Source: Bradyrhizobium mercantei (lineage in GTDB: Bacteria; Pseudomonadota; Alphaproteobacteria; Rhizobiales; Xanthobacteraceae). From it: a stretch of 64,000 nt of DNA. Made by a program: the position numbers and the translations under genes. The stretch covers positions 372,001-436,000 of the forward strand of contig NZ_MKFI01000003.1 in the NCBI RefSeq assembly GCF_001982635.1, written 5' to 3'. This document shows positions 48,765 through 57,300 of the stretch, piece by piece (the stretch's first letter is position 1; the number at the start of each line of letters is the position of its first letter). The notes below the pieces were generated by a model. The model was not told the DNA's origin. It ran no database searches and saw only the letters and a list, made by a program, of their open reading frames with translations.

Positions 48765-49029
48765 TTCCAGGCTCCGTCCAGTGAGAAAATCGAATTCTCT
48801 ATGGGTGAATGTCGATTCTAACGAATGCTCCGTTTGGTGCCACTCCGTGGATTACCTGAGAACTTCTTGGCTGGGGATAAGGTGATGAGCCCGGCCCGCC
48901 TCACGGCAGATCTGGCTCGCGGCCCATGCCGCTGCTTCTTTTGCGTTTGCTCGCTCTTGAACGGCGCGCAGTTGGGACTTATTTCGGCACAATAAATAAT
49001 TATCTGTTCTGTTTCATCGGGCATTTGCC
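48765..49029. other. Divergent gap, A/T-richer
   Basis: A 265-base gap separates the starts of the GIY-YIG gene (minus) and the recombinase-like gene (plus). It includes an A/T-rich stretch 'acaataaataattatctgtt' (48990-49010) that could be a promoter or a DNA-bending site. No gene is supported. Confidence 0.4.
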
Positions 49030-49905
49030 ATGGCACTTCCCTCATATGCGGAAGCTATCGAAGAGAAGCAGTTGGAAGGTGGGGCGCGCGACGCCGGCCG
49101 CTATACGCTGATCTTTCCGCCGGTGTTTCCGAGCTCAAGGCGGCCATCCGGGCACGAGATTTTGTTGTGGTCGCCACCTGAGCGAAACCGCCATCTCGAC
49201 TCGTCCATATTTCTGAAGCTCGACGAGGCCTGCGATCAGCTGACCGGGCTCGCGGGGTACTATGTCCCCCTGGTTATCTTCCTGGCGGTCGAAACAGGCC
49301 TTCGCCTCGAAGAGCTGTGCGCGCTCAAATGGCAAGATGTCGCTCTCGATGCGCGCCGCATGGACGTTGCCAAGCCGCGTTGGCCGGAAGGGCATGAGGC
49401 GCGAACGGTCGTCCTTTCGGTTCGGGCGCGATGGAATCTGGAGTGCGTTGCTTCGGCGCTGCAAGAAGACGATCGATACGACCCTGATGCTCCCGTCATT
49501 CCGATGACGACCACCGCAGTGCACAAGGCGCTGCGAATAGTCGAGAACCATGCGCAGCTTCAACTAACTGAACTGTTCTTTGAAGCCTTGCATCGTGACG
49601 CGGCGATGCGGTTTGACGAGGCCGGACTGACCAAGGCCGAGAAGGACGTAATGCTAGGCTCGGCCCTGCGGATACTGCCAGGATCGCATGAGGACCTGAT
49701 CTCAATCCAGGACAAGCTGGATCACCATCTGCTCGATGGCCGAACCTATGAGGAAGCCAAGGACGGTATTCCCTTGATCCCTGCTCCCCAGCTCATCCGA
49801 GCACGGGAAATGATGGCCGAGTGGGGCATTCTGAAGATCGAGGAAGCCAGCCCGACGGTCATCCGGCATTTCCCAAACGTCGTGCTTCGCGTGCTCGCCG
49901 CCTAG
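49030..49905 (+). CDS. Tyrosine recombinase-like protein lacking catalytic residues
   Basis: This 291-aa protein resembles the catalytic domain of phage-type integrases: box I 'FLAVETGLRLEELCALKWQDV' with Arg92, then a box II-like 'FFEALHRDAAMRFDEAGLTKAEKDVMLG'. Normal box II is LRHxxxxR; here the order reads His188-Arg189, and no tyrosine lies where the nucleophile belongs after MLG (about residues 219-226). The protein should therefore not cut DNA as usual. It could be a decayed integrase or a repurposed DNA-binding protein. The ORF is intact. It is convergent with the TOPRIM gene (18 bases). Confidence 0.7.
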   Translation: MALPSYAEAIEEKQLEGGARDAGRYTLIFPPVFPSSRRPSGHEILLWSPPERNRHLDSSIFLKLDEACDQLTGLAGYYVPLVIFLAVETGLRLEELCALKWQDVALDARRMDVAKPRWPEGHEARTVVLSVRARWNLECVASALQEDDRYDPDAPVIPMTTTAVHKALRIVENHAQLQLTELFFEALHRDAAMRFDEAGLTKAEKDVMLGSALRILPGSHEDLISIQDKLDHHLLDGRTYEEAKDGIPLIPAPQLIRAREMMAEWGILKIEEASPTVIRHFPNVVLRVLAA

Positions 49906-49923
49906 CTGACCATGTCTGGCAGC

Positions 49924-51873
49924 TCATTTGGCCTTGGTGCGACGTTTGCGCAGCTGATAGGGATGCTTGCGCTTTCCAACAGCCCCCGGGTGAAGCGTTC
50001 CAAAATAGCCGGTGAGCTGGTTGTACTGCCAGATCGCGTGTGTCACGGGCTGGGGATTCTCGACCGCACGCTCGACCACTTTTTCGAGAAACTTGATGAT
50101 CGGCCGGTGCTCCGCTTTCCGCTTTGTCGCCGGATCAACCATCAGATCGACCAGCACGCCTCCAAAAAGAGGCTTGTTCAGGTCTAGTCCGGTACGCTCC
50201 GCGTAGAGCACGTCGAGCGTTCGGAGCTTGCCCTTGCGCTTTGGATCGATCGCGCTGGCGCGGCATAGCTTGACCTCGGTTGCGGAAAACCGCGCTTTTC
50301 CTTCGGCGTAAATAGTGAGCGCCTTGGCAAGCTCGGCGTCATTGAAATTGTCCAACTCGAAGCAGAGCTTCCAAAGCTTGATGTAATCGGGGCGTGTGAC
50401 CCGGCGATCGTTTGAATGGATCGACCGCGCCTTGCGCAGGCCCTTGCCGATATTGATGGGAGCGAGCCCTTCATTGTCGAGCAGGACGAAAGCGATGGTC
50501 TGGTGGTGATGAAGATAATCGATCAATCGCCACAGGGCGCTGTAGGAGTTATCCTTGCCGCCGGTCGCGTTTGAAACCCCGCGAACGTTAACGAGTTCGA
50601 TGCCCAGCACACTCAGGCTCGTCGCATGCATCCTGTCGATCAGCCGCGGCACAATGGCTTGTTCCGTCTGTCCTTCCACGAACAGAACGAGCTGCGCCTT
50701 CGGATTGAGGCCGAAATCATTGGCGACGAGCTCGAGCGCCCGCAGCGGATCATCCTTGACCGCGATATCCGGAATGCGGTCGATCACGGTTCTGCCGAGG
50801 TCTTCATGTGGGTCGAGCCGCTCGCCGAAAGCATCCTGGTGGAAGAGACGGAGCATCTTGGCCATTTCGTCGAGGGTTCGCGCCTTCAGCGCATCCCCCT
50901 TCAGACGCTCTCGCTTCGATAGCCGGACAAAGCGCACCAGAACGCGCCAGTTCTCGAGTGGATCGCTCGCCAAGCACTGCCGGAAGACGTGCTCATACTG
51001 ATGTTTGAGCGCAGCCATTTCGAGTCCGAGGGAGGCTGCGACGCCCGCCGCATCCCATTGGCGAGCAAACGCGTACCAGTCCCACTCGGTCCCGTGACGC
51101 GCAAAGTGGGAGATCGTTGTTCGGCGTTCATCGCCCTGGGTTCTTGGATAGTAGCGGTCGGAGATGACCTGACAGATCAGGCTGATCGGCAGGTCGGCTG
51201 GCGTCGCGTGCCTTGCGACCTGTGTGGCGAATGCTGACAGGTTCGGCTTCAGAAAATCGCCCCAGTCAGGATCAATCGTCCCATCCTCGCGAAGCGCCTC
51301 CTCGATCGACACCGTCGCGGTCAGATAGGTTAGAAGTCCATCGAGCTCGAACAGTTGAAACTGCGAGTAATAGGCTTCGTGACGCTCCGGCTCCGTATCG
51401 ATGGTTGCTCGATGCGGCGCGGTCGGGTCGCGCGGGTCCCAAGCGTTGCCATGCTCAAGCCAGCTCTGGACAATGCGCCGGCTGAAATCGAAATTGGCCT
51501 TCTCAATACGGACGTCGCCCTCCCAAAGCTCATCCTTTGGCAGCAGGTCCATGTAAGTGAACCTTTGTCCCCCCTCGAACAGCTTGATCTTGTGTTCGAC
51601 GTCGATCCGGTAGATGCGCAGCACCGGAAGGAACAAGCCGAGCCGCTCGAGCCGGCGCAGCCGTTCGGCATCGATCCTCATGTTGCGATCGCGGCAAAAG
51701 CTGAGAAAATCCTGCGACGGCATGAGACTACAGACACGATAGGCGTCGCGCTCGATGATGGTTCTGACAAGCATTTGAGACAAGGTAGTCCCCAGCGGAT
51801 CTGTGTCTGATGTGGTTCCGCAGGCTGAACCCAAGTGTCGAATATGATCGTGCGCCAGCGCTGATTCGGCCAT
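49924..51873 (-). CDS. TOPRIM-domain protein, OLD-nuclease-like (649 aa)
   Basis: This 649-aa protein has a TOPRIM domain at about residues 394-500: 'LVLFVEGQTEQAIVPRLIDRM' with Glu400, and 'IAFVLLDNEGLA' with Asp466. TOPRIM centres of this type occur in OLD-family and other defence nucleases. No ATPase (Walker A) is present, unlike full OLD proteins. The N-terminal 390 residues match no family I know; the last 30 residues are very basic. AGG lies about 6 bases before ATG 51873. The reaction is probably metal-dependent DNA or RNA cleavage. Confidence 0.75.
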   Translation of the reverse strand: MAESALAHDHIRHLGSACGTTSDTDPLGTTLSQMLVRTIIERDAYRVCSLMPSQDFLSFCRDRNMRIDAERLRRLERLGLFLPVLRIYRIDVEHKIKLFEGGQRFTYMDLLPKDELWEGDVRIEKANFDFSRRIVQSWLEHGNAWDPRDPTAPHRATIDTEPERHEAYYSQFQLFELDGLLTYLTATVSIEEALREDGTIDPDWGDFLKPNLSAFATQVARHATPADLPISLICQVISDRYYPRTQGDERRTTISHFARHGTEWDWYAFARQWDAAGVAASLGLEMAALKHQYEHVFRQCLASDPLENWRVLVRFVRLSKRERLKGDALKARTLDEMAKMLRLFHQDAFGERLDPHEDLGRTVIDRIPDIAVKDDPLRALELVANDFGLNPKAQLVLFVEGQTEQAIVPRLIDRMHATSLSVLGIELVNVRGVSNATGGKDNSYSALWRLIDYLHHHQTIAFVLLDNEGLAPINIGKGLRKARSIHSNDRRVTRPDYIKLWKLCFELDNFNDAELAKALTIYAEGKARFSATEVKLCRASAIDPKRKGKLRTLDVLYAERTGLDLNKPLFGGVLVDLMVDPATKRKAEHRPIIKFLEKVVERAVENPQPVTHAIWQYNQLTGYFGTLHPGAVGKRKHPYQLRKRRTKAK

Positions 51874-52207
51874 TGTGGCCTCAATATATGCGAACTGGTT
51901 TCCCTCGAATATGTTCAGTGGTGCTACCGAGGCACCACCGGTTTATCACGAGCCGTACGCGTAGCGGCGCGTCCGCAAACGCGGAACGGGCTCTTCAAGC
52001 TGCGCTTGCCGAGTCCCCTCAAAGGAAATCGAGGTCTCGGCCCATGCGCGTTACGATCCCGTAGCGCAAGATCTGCCGACAGCGACTGACTTGCCGCGGA
52101 GATTCGGATTGTCCCGTTGCTCCGGCGATGCGTAGAACGCGTCCTGTCGACATGGACGATCTTTCGCTGGCGGGGCGGTGGCTCTGCCTGATCATCGGTC
52201 TCCTCGG
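51874..52207. other. Gap between the TOPRIM and YedK genes
   Basis: This 334-base stretch has no well-supported gene. A 44-codon minus-strand ORF (52019-52153) and a 95-codon minus-strand ORF that starts at 52211 could be read, but neither shows a motif, and the ribosome sites are poor. The TOPRIM gene's promoter should lie here. Confidence 0.4.
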
Positions 52208-52930
52208 TCACGTCGTCGGCCCGGGGTCTTCTTTATCGCCGCGGGCGACGATCCTGAGCGATCCGTCCGGAAGCGGCCGCTGCAGATTCAAGACTTCGTC
52301 CGGAGGAGCCGTCATCCAGGTCTCGACTTCTTCCGGTGTTGTCAGGATTACAGGCATCGCCTTGGGGTGGATGGCGCCGACCTCGGCGTTCGACTCCGTC
52401 GTGAGGAACGCGTAGAGGTCGTTGGTCGTCTCACCTTCCTTGACTTTCCGGACCGACGTCCAGTTGGTCCAGATGCCGGCGAAGCAGGCGAGGGGACGGG
52501 TCTCATCGAGCGCGAACCAGATATCACCGCCCTCGGCCTTGTTGAACTCGCTGAAGGAGTTGAACGGTACCACGCAGCGGCTTTCGACGCCGAGCCACCT
52601 CGCCCAGTGTTTGCTCTTCACGTTGCGGATATTGGTTGTGCCGCCGTCTGGCTCCATTCTCAGCAGTTCCTTGAAATCGACCGTCTTGCCCTTGGCCTGC
52701 AGCTTCTCGGCTCGCTTCTTCGTGGCGTCCATCAGCGCTTTTGATGACGACGGCATTCCCCACCGCGCCGTGGCGAGCTCGCGGCCCTGGGCGCCGTTCC
52801 GCACGATCGGTGCTTTGTAGTCGGGAAACACGCCGGGCATCGGCGCCAGATTGCCCACGTATCGGTTCACGACGCGGAACAGCGCGCTGATGGCGGCCTG
52901 GTTTGTCGTGATCGAATAGAGATTGCACAT
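52208..52930 (-). CDS. yedK: SRAP-domain protein (YedK/HMCES)
   Basis: SRAP proteins cross-link to abasic sites in single-stranded DNA through Cys2 and protect them. This 240-aa protein starts '[11 protein letters not shown]', leaving Cys at the N-terminus after Met removal. It has 'TTNIRNVKS', the Glu-bearing '[11 protein letters not shown]' and the catalytic His in '[10 protein letters not shown]'. All key residues are present. It lies at the right edge of the accessory island, and the next minus-strand gene ends 4 bases from its start. The SOS link is known for the family. Confidence 0.93.
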   Translation of the reverse strand: MCNLYSITTNQAAISALFRVVNRYVGNLAPMPGVFPDYKAPIVRNGAQGRELATARWGMPSSSKALMDATKKRAEKLQAKGKTVDFKELLRMEPDGGTTNIRNVKSKHWARWLGVESRCVVPFNSFSEFNKAEGGDIWFALDETRPLACFAGIWTNWTSVRKVKEGETTNDLYAFLTTESNAEVGAIHPKAMPVILTTPEEVETWMTAPPDEVLNLQRPLPDGSLRIVARGDKEDPGPTT

Positions 52931-52934
52931 TCAA

Positions 52935-53384
52935 TCAAGTTTCGGTTCGAGGGTGGCGAGGCTGCCGGGCTAATTGTAGCAGAGTCGCAGACGGACGCCG
53001 GCCCGCCTTGGCGCATTTGCGGCAGCGCAGCCGGCTGGCGAGATCGTGCACGAAGGTGGTCGGCGGATGCTTCATCGCTGCGAGGTCGACGTCGCTCGGC
53101 GTCTTGCAGCGCGTGCACCTGATCTCGAGCCAGGGGAATCCTCCGTTCACGGCCTGGTCGATGGTGGGGGATGGATCGATCGGCTCGCCGTCGCTCCACA
53201 TCCGCTCATTCCAGCTTTCGCAAAGCAGCCCGTCGGCTTGCTGGATCATGGCCTCGCCCTTGGCCCGCATCTCCGTTGATTGGGCGGCCAGGATGGTGGC
53301 CATCGCACGCGCCTTGCCAAGCTCTTTCGCCAGAGCCTTGCGATCGCCGCCCGACAGGGGCGTGGGGTGATACTTCGGGGCCAT
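52935..53384 (-). CDS. Zn-ribbon hypothetical protein (149 aa)
   Basis: This 149-aa protein starts at ATG 53384 ('MAPKYHPTPLSGGDRKAL'), with a helical first half and a C-terminal two-pair cysteine motif ('RCTRCKT' and 'RCRKCAK'), consistent with a zinc ribbon. It lies 4 bases upstream of yedK on the same strand, so the two are probably co-transcribed. I recognise the type only as a hypothetical protein common in Bradyrhizobium-like genomes. A DNA-binding role is possible. Confidence 0.65.
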   Translation of the reverse strand: MAPKYHPTPLSGGDRKALAKELGKARAMATILAAQSTEMRAKGEAMIQQADGLLCESWNERMWSDGEPIDPSPTIDQAVNGGFPWLEIRCTRCKTPSDVDLAAMKHPPTTFVHDLASRLRCRKCAKAGRRPSATLLQLARQPRHPRTET

Positions 53385-53427
53385 CGCACATCCAGGCGCA
53401 AGAGATCGGATCGCGATCTGGAACGGG

Positions 53428-53793
53428 CTAGTTCGTCTCGAACGCCGGCCAGCACCCGTCTTCTTCATGCCTGCCGGTGCGCTGCTGGCAGGTGTTGTCG
53501 AGCAACCGCTGCGCCACGTCCTTCCAGACCGCGTTGCGGCCATACAATCGGACTGCATCAGCGGTCTGGATTTCTACCGTCCGCTCGCAGCGGCGGCAGG
53601 AGACGCGCAGCACGTGGCGTTGAATCTCGGAAAGACGTCGCTGTCGCTTCTCGGCTCCGGTCGCGGCGACGCGAGGGTCTTTCAGGACCGATTCCCAATA
53701 TTCCGCCGGGAGTGGCGCATCTGGAGCCGCCGTGGAGGGGCCCGGTCTACGGGCAGCTTCAGCGGCAAGTTTCGGCGAACTCGAAGCCGACAT
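53428..53793 (-). CDS. Zn-binding hypothetical protein (121 aa)
   Basis: This 121-aa protein has 'LRVSCRRCERTVEIQTADAV' followed by 'WKDVAQRLLDNTCQQ' and a late Cys ('EEDGCWP'), suggesting a zinc site. The first 25 residues are Ala/Ser/Pro-rich and overlap the 5' part of the parB remnant on the other strand, so the true start may be further in. It is 43 bases upstream of the 149-aa Zn-ribbon gene on the same strand. Function unknown. Confidence 0.55.
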   Translation of the reverse strand: MSASSSPKLAAEAARRPGPSTAAPDAPLPAEYWESVLKDPRVAATGAEKRQRRLSEIQRHVLRVSCRRCERTVEIQTADAVRLYGRNAVWKDVAQRLLDNTCQQRTGRHEEDGCWPAFETN

Positions 53794-54360
53794 CGAGCGG
53801 CTGGAGGCCAGGCGGCAGGCCTATGATCCTGACGATTTCGGACGCGGCGGCGCGTTCGTGATCCTCAACCATGACGGCACGCTGCGGATCGAACGTGGCT
53901 TCATTCGTCCAGGCGACGAGAAACCGCAATCGGAAGCCGAGCATTTCGATGACGGTCAAATGCCGGATTCGAGCATCAGCGAGGACGGCGACGCGGATCT
54001 TCCCGGTGAGCGGGAGGATGACGGCGATGATGATGATGAAGGCCCGTCGTTGTCCGATGTTCTTGCCCGCGATCTCACCGCCCATCGCACCCTCGGCCTG
54101 CGGCTCAATCTGAGCGAACAACCTGAGACCGCCATCGTCGCTGTGACGCATGCGCTCGCCGCGCAGATTTTCTATGTCGGCGCGGACGCGCGGGTTGTCG
54201 GCATTCAGCCGGTCAGAATGGACCTGTCGGCTCATGCTGACGGCATTGAGGACGCCCCCGCGGGCAAGGAATGGGCGGATCGCCATGCGAATTGGGCGCG
54301 GCAGATGCCACGCGAGGTTTCCAATTTGTGGACGTTTGTGGCTGAGCTTGATCACGATAT
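53760..54360 (+). pseudogene. parB fragment (internal part of a ParB-like gene)
   Basis: An open frame of about 200 codons corresponds to the middle and C-terminal part of an element-borne ParB-like protein: 'LEADIERLEARRQAYDPDDFGRGGAFV', an acidic linker, then 'SDVLARDLTAHRTLGLRLNLSE' and 'LWTFVAELDHD'. The N-terminal ParB nuclease and helix-turn-helix domains are missing. At about 54360 the ParB reading ends and TrbL coding begins in another frame. Only the fragment remains; it is unlikely to work. Confidence 0.7.
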
Positions 54361-55494
54361 CTTGCAACGACCCTTGCGGCGATCGACATCACGCTCGCCG
54401 CCTTGTTCTGGAGTTGGGGGCCGGACGAGGACATCATCGCGCGCCTCGTCAAGAAGACGCTTTTCGTGGGCGTCTTTGCCTACCTCATTGGCAACTGGAA
54501 CAGTCTGGCGCGTATCGTCTTCGAGAGCTTTGCCGGTCTTGGGCTGAAAGCATCCGGCGCAAGCCTGTCCGCGTCGGATTTCCTGCGACCGGAAAAGATC
54601 GCCCAAGTCGGGCTCGACGCCGGTCGACCGTTGCTCGACTCAATCTCGAACCTGATGGGCTACATCAGCTTCTTCGAGAATTTCGTTCAGATCGTCGTTC
54701 TCCTGTTCGCGTGGGTCGTGGTGCTGCTCGCCTTCTTCATTCTGGCGATCCAGCTCTTCGTCACCCTGATCGAGTTCAAGCTCACGACGCTGGCCGGCTT
54801 CGTCCTCATTCCCTTCGGCTTGTTTGGCAAGACCGCCTTCGCGGCAGAGCGGGTCCTGGGCAATGTCATATCCTCCGGGATCAAGGTCTTGGTCCTGGCC
54901 GTCATTGTCGGCATCGGATCTACCCTGTTCTCGCAATTCACCACTGGCTTTGGCGGCGCACAGCCGACCATTGAGGACGCGATGACCTTGGTGCTCGCGG
55001 CGCTCTCCTTGCTCGGGCTGGGTATCTTCGGTCCAGGAATCGCAAACGGCCTGGTGTCCGGCGGGCCGCAGCTCGGCGCCGGCGCCGCGATTGGAACGGG
55101 CCTTGCCGCTGGCGGCATTGTTGCGGCCGGTGCAGGCCTCGCCGCCGGCGGTGCTGGTGTCGCTGGCGGAGCGATGGCAGGCGTCGCTCGTGGTGGCGGT
55201 GCCGTCTTGAGCGGCGCATCCGCCGCCTATCGAAGAGGCGGCCTTGCCGGCGTCGCAGAGGCTGGTGGTTCGGCTGCCATGAGCCCGTTGCGCCGCGCCG
55301 GGGTTGCCCTCAGCGGGGGGCAAGCGGGCGAGCAGGCCGCGAGCACTTCGGCCGAAGGGCAGCCCGATTGGGCGCGGCGCATGAAGCATGCCGAGACCAT
55401 TCGGCACGGTGCGTCGGCAGCCGGACAGGCGGTTCGCTCAGGCGATCACGGCGGCAGCGGCTCTTCTGTCGATTTGTCTGAAGGAGAGCGCTGA
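54361..55494 (+). pseudogene. trbL: trbL, 5'-truncated
   Basis: TrbL is the polytopic inner-membrane protein of P-type conjugation machines. The readable frame starts abruptly at the junction with 'LATTLAAIDITLAALFWSWG', an internal TrbL sequence. It continues through several membrane helices and the Gly/Ala-rich C-terminus ('GLAAGGIVAAGAGLAAGGAG') to TGA at 55494. About 60-70 N-terminal residues are lost. Internal starts (TTG 54403) could give a shortened product. trbF follows. Confidence 0.8.
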
Positions 55495-55582
55495 CACGCG
55501 GCCAATGCGCGTTCGTCACGCGTCACGGACCGCATACCGCACGACTTGAAGCCGATCACTGGATCTCAGGGGGCAACTATCG

Positions 55583-56266
55583 ATGTTCAAACGACCTTCC
55601 GTTCACTACGGGCGCATGCCCGAGCCCGTTACGCCTTATCAAAAGGCTGCGCAGGTTTGGGACCAACGCATTGGATCAGCGCGCGTGCAAGCCAAAAACT
55701 GGCGCCTGATGGCGTTCGGCTGCCTCATGCTGTCCGCCGGCCTTGCCGCGGGCCTTGTCTGGCATTCGAGCCAAGGCTCGATCGCGCCCTGGGTGGTGGA
55801 GGTCGATCATCTCGGCCAAGCCCAGAGGGTCGCGCCAGCCAACTTCGACTATCAACCCACAGACGCGCAGATCGCCTACCATCTGGCGCGCTTCATCGAG
55901 GATGTCAGAGGGCTACCCGCCGACGGCATCGTTCTGCGCCAGAATTGGCTCCGCGCCTATGATTTTACGACCAACCGCGGCGCGGCCGCACTCAACGACT
56001 ATGCGCGCACCAATGACCCCTTCGCAAAGCTGGGCAAGGCGCAGATCTCCGTCGACGTATCGAGCGTCATTCGCGCGTCTTCAGAAAGCTTTCGAGTCGC
56101 GTGGACCCAGCGCACCTACGACAACGGTTCGTTGAGCTCGACCGAGCGATGGACTGCAATTCTTACGATCGTGATCGAGACGCCGCGCGATGCCGAACGC
56201 CTAAGCAGGAATCCCCTTGGCGTTTACGTCCGCGCCATCAACTGGTCAAAGGAGTTGAGTCAGTGA
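55583..56266 (+). CDS. trbF: Conjugal transfer protein TrbF (VirB8-like)
   Basis: This 227-aa VirB8-type protein has a short cytosolic N-terminus ('RPSVHYGRMPEPVTPYQKAAQVWDQRIGSA'), one membrane helix (about residues 50-68) and a periplasmic domain ending 'LGVYVRAINWSKELSQ'. It would bridge the inner-membrane and periplasmic parts of the conjugation channel. It is intact and overlaps the trbG start (GTGA). Confidence 0.92.
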   Translation: MFKRPSVHYGRMPEPVTPYQKAAQVWDQRIGSARVQAKNWRLMAFGCLMLSAGLAAGLVWHSSQGSIAPWVVEVDHLGQAQRVAPANFDYQPTDAQIAYHLARFIEDVRGLPADGIVLRQNWLRAYDFTTNRGAAALNDYARTNDPFAKLGKAQISVDVSSVIRASSESFRVAWTQRTYDNGSLSSTERWTAILTIVIETPRDAERLSRNPLGVYVRAINWSKELSQ

Positions 56267-57300
56267 CCAAGACGATGTCTGACGTTCATTCGAAGCGCCC
56301 TATCCTGCACAGCGGGCTCAATTCGACTTGGTTCGAGTTCGTGACCTCGAAGCGAGCATTTCTATCCGCTCTTCTGCTTTGTTCGTCGGCGCTTGGTGGG
56401 TGCGCGACCTACATTCCGCCGGAGATCAGCTATGACGCGGAAGTCCCTCCGTTGCCGGCGCCTCCTCCAGCGCCTCTCGACAACAGGTCGCGACCGCTTC
56501 ACGTTCCACCGCTCTGGAAGCCGGCTCTGGGCGGTAAGACGGGAGGAAAGGAAGACGCTGAGCCCGTGAGCCGGGTGGAGACCGCGAACGGCGCGGCCCG
56601 CGTGGAACCGCGCAAGCGGGGGTATTTCAACGCGGCGCAAATCTACGCCTACAGTCCCGGGGCGCTCTATCAGATTTACGCCGCACCCGGGCAGATCACG
56701 GATATCGCGCTCGAGGAGGGAGAACAGTTGACGGGATCAGGGCCGATCGCGGCCGGAGATACCGTACGCTGGGTCGTGGGCGATACCGAGAGCGGGAGCG
56801 GCGACACACGGCGCGTCCATATCCTGGTCAAGCCGACCCGAGCTTCGATAGAGACCAACCTGGTGGTCAATACTGACCGGCGCACCTACCTGATCGAGCT
56901 CCGCTCCCGTGAACGGCCATACATGCCGTCTGTTGCCTGGTACTATCCGCAAACCGCGCGCGAAATTGCGCGTTCAGTCGCTTTAAAACCCATGCTTCCG
57001 GATCCAGCGCAGCGTATCTCCCGCTACGCGATCGAGGGGGACAACCCGCCCTGGCGGCCGCTTGCTGCATATGACGATGGCCGCAAGGTCTATATCGAGT
57101 TCTCTCAAGGTATTGTGCAAGGGGAAATGCCTCCGCTCTTCGTCATCGGCCCTGACGGCAAGACCCAACTTGTCAATTATCGCGCCTACGGCAACGTGCT
57201 GATCGTCGATCGGCTGTTTGCAGCCGCCGAACTTCGGCTTGGCGGTGAGCATCAGCAGAAGGTCAGGATCGTGAGGACCGACGGGAGACCGTCGTCATGA
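56263..57300 (+). CDS. trbG: Conjugal transfer protein TrbG (VirB9-like)
   Basis: This 345-aa VirB9-type periplasmic/outer-membrane protein starts at GTG 56263, overlapping the trbF stop with GGAG 8 bases ahead. A signal segment ends in the lipobox 'SALGGC', making it a likely lipoprotein. A Pro-rich stretch and the VirB9 domain follow ('GALYQIYAAPGQITDIALEEGE', 'RRTYLIELRSRERPYMPSVAWYYP'). It ends overlapping trbI (ATGA). It is intact. Confidence 0.93.
   Translation: MTKTMSDVHSKRPILHSGLNSTWFEFVTSKRAFLSALLLCSSALGGCATYIPPEISYDAEVPPLPAPPPAPLDNRSRPLHVPPLWKPALGGKTGGKEDAEPVSRVETANGAARVEPRKRGYFNAAQIYAYSPGALYQIYAAPGQITDIALEEGEQLTGSGPIAAGDTVRWVVGDTESGSGDTRRVHILVKPTRASIETNLVVNTDRRTYLIELRSRERPYMPSVAWYYPQTAREIARSVALKPMLPDPAQRISRYAIEGDNPPWRPLAAYDDGRKVYIEFSQGIVQGEMPPLFVIGPDGKTQLVNYRAYGNVLIVDRLFAAAELRLGGEHQQKVRIVRTDGRPSS

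Noticed and set aside
52019..52153. 44-codon minus-strand ORF between the TOPRIM and YedK genes
   Set aside because: No motif and a poor ribosome site; could be real but not supportable.
51924..52211. 95-aa minus-strand ORF overlapping the yedK stop
   Set aside because: Low-complexity Arg-rich translation; overlaps another possible small frame; no evidence.
40639..52930. att duplication of the tRNA-His 3' end flanking the island
   Set aside because: No second copy of the tRNA end was seen by eye; an exact string search would decide.
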